From Lachnospiraceae bacterium (GTDB taxonomy: Bacteria; Bacillota; Clostridia; Lachnospirales; Lachnospiraceae): DNA of 64,000 bases. Location of the stretch: assembly GCA_024403615.1 (NCBI GenBank), contig JAKSRM010000005.1, positions 62,001 through 126,000 on the forward strand. Reading direction: 5' to 3'. How positions within the stretch are numbered: the first letter of the stretch is position 1; every line of letters begins with the position of its first letter. Under the pieces are notes generated by a model, which ran no database searches, was not told where the DNA came from, and saw only the letters and a list, made by a program, of their open reading frames with translations. A program made the position numbers and the translations under genes. This document shows, one piece after another, positions 25,515 through 33,338 of the stretch.

Positions 25515-26723
25515 TTACTTCTCCTCCTTTCCTGATTCTATCGGCCGATACATTTCATCTTTTGACCGCTCCATTGGAATTACATCTGCTCCCGGAGGAA
25601 CCGGAGCATCCGCATAATTAGATCTGGTATCTGCGCTTAATACCTCATCCATATCAATCTTTGTAGGGATGCGATCCCATTTTGCTTCGTCCTTACGTTC
25701 GATTGCTTCTGCAACTTCCGGAGTTTTTGGCTTTCGCCTAAATAGCTTTTTCGGATTAAACTTCTCACGGAAGCTCTTCATTGCTGGCGCATTGCTGAAG
25801 ATAACGATGACAATCAGAATTAATGCGTAAACAATATTTTTGACAGGAGCTAAAGCACCAGATAACTGCTGCTGCAGAACGATATTCAGGTAAGTAATGA
25901 CTGCTGCTGCAATCATGGAACCATTGATGGAACCCATACCGCCTAAAACTACCATAACCAGAATTTCGATGGAGTAGTTATAAGAGAACGTCTCCTGACG
26001 GATGGTACCGATGGTGGAGCCATAAAGTACGCCAGCCATTCCTGCGAAGAAAGCTGCAACGATGAAAATCAGCAGTTTATAGAAAGTAACATTAATGCCC
26101 ATAGCTTTTGCTGCGATTTCATTATCACGGATTGCAATAACTGCGCGGCCATGTTTACTGTTAATCAGGTTCTGGCAGCAGAACAAAACAACCAGTAAAA
26201 CTACGAAAGCAAGAATGTATAAGGTGTTGCCATTATATAATTTTGTGCTCATACCCATAGCGCCGCCGAATATTTTCAGGTTCTTGAAAATACAACGAAC
26301 GATTTCGCCAAAAGCCAGAGTTGCAATTGCCAGGTAGTCGCCTTTCAGTCGTAATGCAGGAAGTCCGATAATGAAACCAAAGATTGCTGCAACGAAGCCA
26401 CCAACGATCATGGCAATAATAACGGTTAATAATTCCGGCATGCTGCCGCCTGCACGAATGGTGTTTGCAATATAGCATCCTAAGTAAGCACCAACGCACA
26501 TGAATCCCGCATGACCTAAGGACAGCTCGCCTAAGAAACCAACAACTAAGTTTAAGGATACTGCCAGAATACAGCTAAATGCGATTCGAGGCAGAGTACT
26601 CTTATCGGAATATCCCAGACCTACGGTTGAGTTAATGATAATCATTACGATAACGAAAGCAATAATAATTGCGTAGTTAAGGTAATTACTGATTTTGAAT
26701 TTTTTCTTTTCTCCCATAATCAT
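25515..26723 (-). CDS. livM: Branched-chain amino acid ABC transporter permease LivM, with a long C-terminal extension
   Basis: The 402-aa permease has the LivM core of about 325 residues (GHAGFMCVGAYLGCYIA; LPALRLKGDYLAIATLAFGE; AFFAGMAGVLYGS). A hydrophilic tail of about 75 residues follows (from about FNPKKLFRRKPKTPE), rich in charged residues and Pro. The tail is not part of the usual fold and probably lies in the cytoplasm. The start overlaps the livH stop (ATGA). Confidence 0.93.
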   Translation of the reverse strand: MIMGEKKKFKISNYLNYAIIIAFVIVMIIINSTVGLGYSDKSTLPRIAFSCILAVSLNLVVGFLGELSLGHAGFMCVGAYLGCYIANTIRAGGSMPELLTVIIAMIVGGFVAAIFGFIIGLPALRLKGDYLAIATLAFGEIVRCIFKNLKIFGGAMGMSTKLYNGNTLYILAFVVLLVVLFCCQNLINSKHGRAVIAIRDNEIAAKAMGINVTFYKLLIFIVAAFFAGMAGVLYGSTIGTIRQETFSYNYSIEILVMVVLGGMGSINGSMIAAAVITYLNIVLQQQLSGALAPVKNIVYALILIVIVIFSNAPAMKSFREKFNPKKLFRRKPKTPEVAEAIERKDEAKWDRIPTKIDMDEVLSADTRSNYADAPVPPGADVIPMERSKDEMYRPIESGKEEK

Positions 26724-27610
26724 ACCTTAACCCTTCTCTTCTTTCCTAAGAGACCGATAGGTCTGACTAACAGGATGATAATTAATACTGCAAATTCGAT
26801 TGCGGTTGTATAACTTGCAACGCCTTCAATACTGTTGCATACAACTTCGATAACACCAAGAAGTACGCCACCTACCATAGCGCCAGGGATGGAACCGATG
26901 CCACCGATAACTGCGGCTGCGAAAGCTTTGATACCAGGCATGGAACCTAAAGTTGGGCTGATCGCGGTTGTTGGCAGATAAAGAAGAGCTGCAAAGGTTG
27001 CAAGACCGGAACCAATTGCAAACGTAACGGATACGATCTTGTTAACATTAATACCCATCATCTGAGCTGCGCCCTTATCTTCCGATACTGCTAACATGGC
27101 ACGACCGGTACGGGTCTTCTTAACAAACAGTGTCAGGCATACCATGATGATTGCTCCAACTACCAGAGTAATAATACTGCTCCACTTAATGGTGTAGGAA
27201 CCAGCATGAAGGTTTCCTAATTTATCCAAAATTGCTAAGGTCTTCTGATCTGCTCCCCAGATTAACTGTGCAAGACCCTGAAGGAGGTAACTTACACCGA
27301 TTGCGGTAATCAGGGCTGCTAATGGAGAGGCTCCACGAAGAGGCTTATAAGCAACTTTTTCAATTGTCATTCCTAAAACAGTGCAGACGACGACGGCCAC
27401 GACGAATGCAATAAGAGCTCCTGCCCAAATTGGCAAGCCTCCTGTTGTCCATGTGAGTGTACACATTGTGTAAATCATATAAGCTCCGACCATGATGACA
27501 TCACCATGTGCGAAGTTCAGCATTTTTGCAATACCGTAAACCATCGTATAGCCCAAGGCTATAAGCGCATATATGGCACCTAAGCTGAGGCCGTCAATTG
27601 CTACTACCAT
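26720..27610 (-). CDS. livH: Branched-chain amino acid ABC transporter permease LivH
   Basis: The 296-aa protein starts MVVAIDGLSLGAIYALIALG, with LNFAHGDVIMVGAYM and PTLGSMPGIKAFAAAVIGGIGSIPGAMVGG, all typical of LivH. About eight hydrophobic segments. AAGGAG lies 10 nt before the ATG. It follows livK after a 167-nt spacer with strong inverted repeats. Confidence 0.95.
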   Translation of the reverse strand: MVVAIDGLSLGAIYALIALGYTMVYGIAKMLNFAHGDVIMVGAYMIYTMCTLTWTTGGLPIWAGALIAFVVAVVVCTVLGMTIEKVAYKPLRGASPLAALITAIGVSYLLQGLAQLIWGADQKTLAILDKLGNLHAGSYTIKWSSIITLVVGAIIMVCLTLFVKKTRTGRAMLAVSEDKGAAQMMGINVNKIVSVTFAIGSGLATFAALLYLPTTAISPTLGSMPGIKAFAAAVIGGIGSIPGAMVGGVLLGVIEVVCNSIEGVASYTTAIEFAVLIIILLVRPIGLLGKKRRVKV

Positions 27611-27653
27611 AGTTTGCTGCTCCTTTTCTGTTTTTTCTAATTTCTCTTAATCC

Positions 27654-27711
27654 TTAAAAAGATATTAAGCACGTTTCAGCGGTATCTGAAACATGTTTAA
27701 TATTCTTTTAA
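27654..27711. repeat. Long imperfect inverted repeat between livK and livH
   Basis: The left arm (27654-27679: TTAAAAAGATATTAA then GTTTCAG) pairs with the right arm (27686-27711: CTGAAAC then TTAATATTCTTTTAA) around a 6-nt loop, with a 4-nt unmatched segment in the middle of each arm. As RNA it would be a stable stem 43 nt before livH. Likely role: processing or partial termination that makes livK more abundant than the membrane genes (inference). Confidence 0.6.
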
Positions 27712-27733
27712 AGAAATCCCATCGGTTTTATAT

Positions 27734-27761
27734 GCAGCCAGAGGCGAAACGCCCCGGCTGC
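27734..27761 (-). terminator. GC-rich hairpin just after livK, without a good U-tract
   Basis: GCAGCC and GGCTGC arms plus inner GGCG/CGCC pairs form a stem about 16 nt beyond the livK stop. The minus-strand 3' flank is not a U-run, so it is more likely a partial terminator or 3' stabiliser than a full stop. Confidence 0.5.
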
Positions 27762-27777
27762 AAAATATAAAAACGAA

Positions 27778-28950
27778 TTAGTTAAGAACAACGATTACAG
27801 GAACCTTTGTGCATGCACCAGATGCATCCCAAGTCATCATACCTGTAACACCTGTGTAACCAAAGCTTGGATCTGTCAGAACAGCTACTAAGTCGTCTGC
27901 AATGTCAGAAGCTTTAACGCTGTCATCCTGAACACCAGCTCTTTCCAGAGCGTTCTTTAAGATATAAACTGCATCGTATCCATCAGCTGCGAACTGGTCA
28001 GGAGCTACACCGTATTTATCTGTGTAGTTCTTAACGAATTTAGCTGTGAATTCGTCTGTAGAATCAACGTCGAATGGTGTGATGTAACGGATAGGGTTCT
28101 TTACGTTCTCTTCAAGGATTGGAGCAAGTCCGTCGAAACCATCGCATCCGAAAAGTTCGATGTTATCGAATTCTTTTGCTGCGCATGCTCTAGCTACTAA
28201 GCTAGCTTCTGTGTAGTAGAATGGGCAGAAGATAACTTCGCAATCTTTCAGAGCTTCAACCTGTGCGGAGAAGTCTTTCTTGTTGTCTGCATCGAAAGTA
28301 CGTGTTGTATATTCAACGCCGAGTTCTTTCATCTTTGCATCGAATGCATCATAGATACCTGATGAATATGTATCAGATGTATCATAGATACAACCAATCT
28401 TTGTGTACTTACTTGTTAATTCTTCAGCTGCTAAGATACCCTGGTCTGGGTCGCCGAAGCAAACACGGAAAGCATAGTTGCTGGTTTCAATAACAGATGC
28501 TGCTGAAGCTGAAGGAGTAATGAAGAATACCTTTGCTTCTGCTGCCTGTGCGCCAAAAGCTTCACAAGAGCCAGATGTAACTGCACCTAAGGAAACCTGC
28601 ATGCCTTCGTCCATTAACTGACCGAATGCTGTAGAAGCGTCTGCTGCTGTAGCTTTGTCGTCTTTCATGTTGAAAGCGAATTTCATGCCGAAGCAATTTC
28701 CGCCGTTAGCGTTGATTTCATCAACTGCAAGCTGAGCACCTTTCTGTACGGAGATACCGTAAGAAGAAGCGTCGCCTGTTAAAGGACCTGAAGCACCGAT
28801 AACGATTGTGCCGCCTGCTGGAGCATCGCTGCCACTGCCTGAACCTACAGGAGTTGGTTCTGGTTCACTTCCGCCACATGCTGTAAGAGCGAGAAGAGAG
28901 AGAGCCATAACTGCTGCTAAAACTGTTGCTAATAACTTTGTTCTTTTCAT
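27778..28950 (-). CDS. livK: Branched-chain amino acid ABC transporter substrate-binding lipoprotein
   Basis: The 390-aa protein has a lipoprotein signal (MKRTKLLATVLAAVMALSLL then ALTAC, with acylated C25), a Gly/Pro/Ser linker and a periplasmic-binding-type fold of the Leu/Ile/Val family (IVIGASGPLTGDASSYG; GAQLAVDEINANGG; FDADNKKDFSAQVEALK). AAAGGGAAA precedes the ATG. It is the first liv gene and supplies ligand to LivHMGF. Ligand specificity (branched amino acids versus others) is by family and context. Confidence 0.94.
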   Translation of the reverse strand: MKRTKLLATVLAAVMALSLLALTACGGSEPEPTPVGSGSGSDAPAGGTIVIGASGPLTGDASSYGISVQKGAQLAVDEINANGGNCFGMKFAFNMKDDKATAADASTAFGQLMDEGMQVSLGAVTSGSCEAFGAQAAEAKVFFITPSASAASVIETSNYAFRVCFGDPDQGILAAEELTSKYTKIGCIYDTSDTYSSGIYDAFDAKMKELGVEYTTRTFDADNKKDFSAQVEALKDCEVIFCPFYYTEASLVARACAAKEFDNIELFGCDGFDGLAPILEENVKNPIRYITPFDVDSTDEFTAKFVKNYTDKYGVAPDQFAADGYDAVYILKNALERAGVQDDSVKASDIADDLVAVLTDPSFGYTGVTGMMTWDASGACTKVPVIVVLN

Positions 28951-29053
28951 GTTTTTCCCTTTCTATATTTTTGCCCGTGGGCTTTTTTTACCCTTTCGGG
29001 CATTATTTCGAGAGGTATCATTCATAAAACTTAACGATCAGGTGCCTCTCAAG

Positions 29054-29125
29054 CGCCCCCTACAGGAATCGAACCTGTAACTAGCCCTTAGGAGGGGCTT
29101 ATTATATCCATTTAACTAAGGAGGC
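29054..29125 (-). tRNA. tRNA-Arg, anticodon CCU (reads AGG)
   Basis: The minus-strand sequence folds as a tRNA: acceptor GCCTCCT/AGGGGGC, anticodon stem AGCCC/GGGCT with loop CTCCTAA (anticodon CCT), T-stem ACAGG/CCTGT with TTCGATT loop, and discriminator G. CCA is not encoded. The D-arm is short (GTTA/TAAT). The gene lies between serS and livK on the same strand. Confidence 0.93.
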
Positions 29126-29130
29126 TCGGC

Positions 29131-29188
29131 TTATACGTTATTTGTATAAGCAGTTCTTTTTCGTTTTAGTTATACGTTTTACGTATAA
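29131..29188. promoter_or_regulatory. Paired 19-bp palindromes TTATAC-N7-GTATAA, locus A
   Basis: Copies at 29131-29149 and 29170-29188 (centres 39 bp apart) fill the gap between the serS stop and the tRNA-Arg 5' end, the nearer one 6 bp from the tRNA. The second copy extends to an 8-bp stem. The same element is found at 36.0 and 53.0 kb. Confidence 0.8.
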
Positions 29189-29221
29189 CGCAATTTCAGT
29201 TTTACGTTTTTCCAAACGGTA

Positions 29222-30511
29222 TTATTTATTTTTTGGAGTCAGAACTTTCTTTCCGCCCATGTATGGCCACAGTACTTCTGGAATCGTTACGGAGCCATCT
29301 GCCTGATAGTGGTTCTCTAAGAATGCAATCAGCATACGAGGAGGAGCAACTACGGTATTATTTAAGGTATGAGCTAAGTATCTGCCTTCTTTTCCTTTTA
29401 CACGGATCTGAAGTCTTCTTGCCTGAGCGTCGCCTAAGTTGGAGCAACTACCTACTTCAAAGTATTTCTTCTGACGTGGGGACCATGCTTCAACGTCGCA
29501 AGATTTTACTTTCAGGTCAGCTAAGTCGCCGGAGCAGCATTCCAAAGTACGTACTGGAATGTCCATGGAACGGAACAGGTCTACGGTGTTCTGCCACAGT
29601 TTGTCATACCAGATCATGCTGTCTTCTGGTTTGCAGATAACAACCATTTCCTGTTTTTCAAACTGGTGAATTCTGTAAACACCACGCTCCTCGATACCAT
29701 GAGCGCCTTTTTCCTTACGGAAGCAAGGCGAATAGCTGGTAAGAGTGTATGGAAGTTTGTCTTCGTCTAACATCTGGTCGATGAATTTACCGATCATGGA
29801 ATGCTCACTGGTTCCGATCAGGTAAAGGTCTTCGCCTTCAATCTTGTACATCATTGCTTCCATTTCCGCGAAGCTCATAACGCCGGTAACAACATCGCTT
29901 CGAATCATGAAAGGAGGTACGCAATAAGTGAAGCCTCTGTCGATCATGAAATCTCTTGCATAGGTAAGAACTGCTGAATGAAGTCTGGCAATGTCGCCCA
30001 TCAGGTAGTAGAAACCATTTCCTGCTACTCTACCTGCAGAATCCAGGTCGATGCCGTCAAAGCTTTCCATAATGTCGGTATGATATGGAACTTCGTAATC
30101 CGGAACAACCGGGTCACCATATTTCTGAATTTCCACGTTCATGCTGTCATCTTTTCCAATAGGAACCGATGGATCAATAATCTGTGGAATGATCATCATT
30201 TTTTTCTTTAATTCTTCTTCTACCTCACGCTCACGGTTGGTAAGCTCGGTAACTCTCTCGCTATTGGCGGTAACCTGAGCTTTTGCTTTTTCAGCTTCTT
30301 CTTTTTCGCCCTTTGCCATGAATGCGCCAATCTGTTTGGAGATTTTGTTTCTCTCAGCTCTTAAAGCTTCTACTTCATTTTTGATTGCTCTGTTTTCTTT
30401 GTCTAAAGCAATTACTTCATCCACTAATGGAAGTTTTTCATCCTGAAATTTATTACGGATGTTCTGTTTTACGATTTCCGGGTTTTCTCTTACAAATTTA
30501 ATATCCAGCAT
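29222..30511 (-). CDS. serS: Seryl-tRNA synthetase
   Basis: The 429-aa class II synthetase starts MLDIKFVRENPEIVKQNIRN, followed by the coiled-coil tRNA-binding arm (about 30-110). Its motif 2/3 regions include SYSPCFRKEKGAHGIEERGVYRIHQF and LNNTVVAPPRMLIAFLENHY. It charges tRNA-Ser with serine. The start shares one base with the parB stop (TAATG), so it is translationally coupled to the segregation genes. Confidence 0.97.
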   Translation of the reverse strand: MLDIKFVRENPEIVKQNIRNKFQDEKLPLVDEVIALDKENRAIKNEVEALRAERNKISKQIGAFMAKGEKEEAEKAKAQVTANSERVTELTNREREVEEELKKKMMIIPQIIDPSVPIGKDDSMNVEIQKYGDPVVPDYEVPYHTDIMESFDGIDLDSAGRVAGNGFYYLMGDIARLHSAVLTYARDFMIDRGFTYCVPPFMIRSDVVTGVMSFAEMEAMMYKIEGEDLYLIGTSEHSMIGKFIDQMLDEDKLPYTLTSYSPCFRKEKGAHGIEERGVYRIHQFEKQEMVVICKPEDSMIWYDKLWQNTVDLFRSMDIPVRTLECCSGDLADLKVKSCDVEAWSPRQKKYFEVGSCSNLGDAQARRLQIRVKGKEGRYLAHTLNNTVVAPPRMLIAFLENHYQADGSVTIPEVLWPYMGGKKVLTPKNK

Positions 30512-31392
30512 TATCTTGCTCCCTTATTTAAAATTCCATAAAGCCGATCTAATTCGTCATCGGAAAAATAACTGATTTCAATTTTCCCTTTGCCTTTTTC
30601 GTTGTGGCTTAATTTTACTTTTGTTCCTAAGACGGAAGTTAATTTCTTTTCCAGGTCTCGATAAACGAAATCCATCTTATCTTCCGTTGCTTTTTCCTTT
30701 TTCGGCTTCTTTTCGCTTAACGCTTTTACCAAGTCTTCGGTCTGTCTTACGCTTAAGCTCTTCTCTACGATATCCTTTGCCAGCTTCAGCTGCTGCTCTG
30801 GTTTTTCCAGTCCCAGTAACGCTCTGGCATGACCTGCGCTTAGTTCGCCGGCAATCAGCATCTGCTGAACTTCCGGATGAAGCTTCAAAAGACGCATGGC
30901 ATTGGTAATAACCGTTCTGCTCTTGGAAACTCTCTGGGCCAGCTCTTCCTGGGTCAGGTTGTAGTCTTCAATCAGCTGCTTATAGCTTTGAGCCTCTTCA
31001 ATCGGATTTAAATCTTCTCTTTGGATATTCTCAATAAGAGAGATTTCTGCGATTTCCTTATCGGTATATTCTTTTATTACTACAGGCACTTCCTTGAGGC
31101 CGGCTTTCTTTGCCGCTCTCCACCGTCTTTCACCCGCAATAATCTGATAATAATCATCTTTCTTGCTGACAATAATCGGCTGGATAATGCCATATTGTTT
31201 TATGGATTCTGCCAATTCTGCAATTCGTTCGTCATCAAAGGTCTTTCTAGGCTGGTCCTTATTTGGCTCCAACATGGATGTCTTTAAAACAACCACGTCT
31301 TTGGATTCTTTTTCTTCCTCGACACCACTTGGAATCAACAGATCCAAACCTTTTCCAAGGCCTCCTAAACCGGATTTTTTCTTTGTTGCCAT
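30511..31392 (-). CDS. parB: Chromosome partitioning protein ParB (Spo0J)
   Basis: The 293-aa protein has the N-terminal ParB/CTPase domain (LEPNKDQPRKTFDDERIAEL; GERRWRAAKKAGLKEVPVVI; NIQREDLNPIEEA), the helix-turn-helix (LTQEELAQRVSKSRTVITN) and a C-terminal dimer domain. It binds parS, three copies of which lie 0.9-2.7 kb away. It is 66 nt after parA. Cytoplasmic, on the nucleoid near oriC. Confidence 0.96.
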   Translation of the reverse strand: MATKKKSGLGGLGKGLDLLIPSGVEEEKESKDVVVLKTSMLEPNKDQPRKTFDDERIAELAESIKQYGIIQPIIVSKKDDYYQIIAGERRWRAAKKAGLKEVPVVIKEYTDKEIAEISLIENIQREDLNPIEEAQSYKQLIEDYNLTQEELAQRVSKSRTVITNAMRLLKLHPEVQQMLIAGELSAGHARALLGLEKPEQQLKLAKDIVEKSLSVRQTEDLVKALSEKKPKKEKATEDKMDFVYRDLEKKLTSVLGTKVKLSHNEKGKGKIEISYFSDDELDRLYGILNKGAR

Positions 31393-31458
31393 AGCTTTTC
31401 TCCCAAAATTCTTTCGAGTTTCTTCCTATTATAATAGGGGCTTAAAATACTGAAACAA

Positions 31459-32223
31459 CTATACCTTGTGGTCTATTACTTCCATTGCCAACAACCTGTA
31501 GCTATCTGCTCCTGGTGACGTTGGTGCATAAGCGGTAATTGGCATTCCATAACTTGGTGCTTCTGCCAGCTTGATGCTTCTTGGAATAATTGTATTATAT
31601 ATATTCTCCTTTAAAGTCCGTTTTACGTTCTCAACTACCTGCATGGACAGCTTCGTTCTAGCGTCATACATGGTGAAAACTACACCCTCTAAAGTCAGAT
31701 CCGGATTCAGTTTCTTTTTTACTAAGTTGATGGTATGAATCAGCTGTGACAATCCTTCCAATGCATAGTATTCGCATTGAATCGGAACCAGAACCGTATC
31801 TGCTGCCGTCATCGCATTTACCGTAAGCATATTCAGCGACGGCGGACAATCAATCATAATGAAATCATATTCTTCTTTTACTTCGTCCAGAGTATTTTTT
31901 AAGCAATACTCTCGGTCTTCCATGTCCAACAAATCAATTTCCACGCCGGAAAGATTAATGTTTGACGGAAGAACGGACAAGTTAAGAAAATCTGTTTCGA
32001 CGAGACACTCTTCTAAGGTAATTTCGTCCAATAACAGCTCGTAAACCGTATTTTCCAACTCTCTTTTGTCCACGCCAACTCCACTGGTTGCGTTTCCCTG
32101 CGGATCCAAATCAACCAGTAAAACCTTTTTCCCCTGTTCTGCAAGAGAGGCTGACAAATTAATGGTCGTTGTCGTTTTGCCTACGCCACCTTTTTGGTTG
32201 GCAACAGCTATGATTCTGCCCAT
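31459..32223 (-). CDS. parA: Chromosome partitioning ATPase ParA (Soj)
   Basis: The 254-aa protein starts MGRIIAVANQKGGVGKTTTT, carrying the deviant Walker A KGGVGKTT, with DLDPQGNATSG and DCPPSLNMLTVNAM. It acts with ParB to separate origins and usually regulates DnaA. The ATG at 32223 is preceded by GGGAG; an in-frame upstream Met is not used. A perfect parS lies 77 nt upstream. Confidence 0.96.
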   Translation of the reverse strand: MGRIIAVANQKGGVGKTTTTINLSASLAEQGKKVLLVDLDPQGNATSGVGVDKRELENTVYELLLDEITLEECLVETDFLNLSVLPSNINLSGVEIDLLDMEDREYCLKNTLDEVKEEYDFIMIDCPPSLNMLTVNAMTAADTVLVPIQCEYYALEGLSQLIHTINLVKKKLNPDLTLEGVVFTMYDARTKLSMQVVENVKRTLKENIYNTIIPRSIKLAEAPSYGMPITAYAPTSPGADSYRLLAMEVIDHKV

Positions 32224-32299
32224 ACAATTCTCCCATTTTCTCAATAGGCGTCATTATAACAAATGCATATAGCCTATTCAAGACTTTTCTGTGTTTTTC

Positions 32300-32315
32300 T
32301 GTTTCACGTGAAACA
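32300..32315. promoter_or_regulatory. parS site 1, TGTTTCACGTGAAACA
   Basis: A perfect 16-bp palindrome matching the known bacterial parS consensus (one base from the Bacillus form). It is intergenic between parA and the divergent hydrolase gene. The 337-nt gap 32224-32560 otherwise holds AT-rich DNA and the hydrolase promoter. Confidence 0.95.
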
Positions 32316-32445
32316 TTTTCAGTTCGTTATTTCTATAGATGAGTTATTTTCATCTTTTGCGTGCTTTTTTTTCAAGTTTCTGTATTTTTTCGCTTATTAT
32401 GCTCTACTTTTTTCAGATTATTTCTATTCCCAGTGTGATTTCACA

Positions 32446-32474
32446 TTGTAAACATAAAGCAATTATAATATAAT
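32446..32474 (+). promoter_or_regulatory. Sigma-A promoter of the hydrolase-like gene
   Basis: TTGTAA (32446-32451), 17-nt spacer, TATAAT (32469-32474); start expected near 32481. The 80-nt leader contains a TTTCTCT...AGAGAAA hairpin. Confidence 0.7.
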
Positions 32475-32560
32475 TTCAGTGTATGTAATTCTTTCTCTGA
32501 TTCTAGAGAAAAGCTCTTACATATGAGTTTTGATTGAAACAATCACACTGGAGTTTTTAT

Positions 32561-33331
32561 ATGAAGTTTTTTAAGTTCATTTTTAAAATTATCATGGCCT
32601 TGCTGAAAGCCGTAATTGCAATTGCCGGCATTAATATGATTTTCTCTTTTATCGAAGAACGAAAACATGATAAAGCTATGGACGGCGGCAATTTCTATGT
32701 TTGGAAGTATGGCCGGATTTATTATCATAAACGTGGCCATGGTAGCCCAGTTCTTTTACTTCATGGTCTGGAGCCATCTCAGTCCGGACGTAGTCTGGAT
32801 ACCCTTTCTAAGGTTTTATCCGGAAAACATACGGTTTATACCATTGACCTGTTAGGTTTTGGTCTTTCTGACAAACCATGGATTACTTATACCAACTTCC
32901 TGTATGTTCGTCTGGTTCTTGACTTCATTAAGGAAGTTATTGGCGATTACACTGATATTGTTGCTTGCGACGGTTCTGCCCTAAGCATGCTGCAGGCTTA
33001 CAACTTTGATCCAGCGATGATTGGAAAAGTTGTTCTGGTAAATCCTTCTCGTAAGGAAACCATTAATATGCCAAAGGTTTTCGCCTTGAAACTGAAAAAA
33101 GTTTTAGATTTACCATTAATCGGTACTTTTATCTACAACCTTTACAGCCTTTCTGGTGCAGCTCCTTTTGACAAAGAAGGACGTCACGTATTTGCCAGCC
33201 GACTTTCCGGACATTTAACTTCTGATATTACAACCAGACCGGACCTTATGAAGCCAGAAATCATTGTGTTTGATCAGACAGAAGATGACCAACCTTTCAC
33301 CTTTGGTGATATTGGAACTTCTTTAATCTGA
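32561..33331 (+). CDS. Alpha/beta hydrolase-fold membrane-anchored protein, catalytic residues degenerate
   Basis: Translation from the ATG at 32561 (GGAG 7 nt upstream) gives 256 aa. A hydrophobic N-terminal segment (about 5-30) is followed by an alpha/beta hydrolase core: PVLLLHGLEPSQSGR, VYTIDLLGFGLSDKP. The nucleophile elbow reads CDGSAL (S139) instead of G-x-S-x-G, and the protein ends about where the catalytic His should be (FTFGDIGTSLI), so a triad is not apparent. It is the only plus-strand gene between parA and rsmG. It may be a structural or binding protein rather than an enzyme. Confidence 0.75.
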   Translation: MKFFKFIFKIIMALLKAVIAIAGINMIFSFIEERKHDKAMDGGNFYVWKYGRIYYHKRGHGSPVLLLHGLEPSQSGRSLDTLSKVLSGKHTVYTIDLLGFGLSDKPWITYTNFLYVRLVLDFIKEVIGDYTDIVACDGSALSMLQAYNFDPAMIGKVVLVNPSRKETINMPKVFALKLKKVLDLPLIGTFIYNLYSLSGAAPFDKEGRHVFASRLSGHLTSDITTRPDLMKPEIIVFDQTEDDQPFTFGDIGTSLI

Positions 33332-33338
33332 TAATTGA

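Noticed and set aside
28951-29053. GAGAGG...CCTCTC and GCCCG/CGGGC pairings upstream of livK, considered as a riboswitch or T-box
   Set aside because: No T-box core or known riboswitch signature was found; likely tRNA 3' trailer and promoter DNA.
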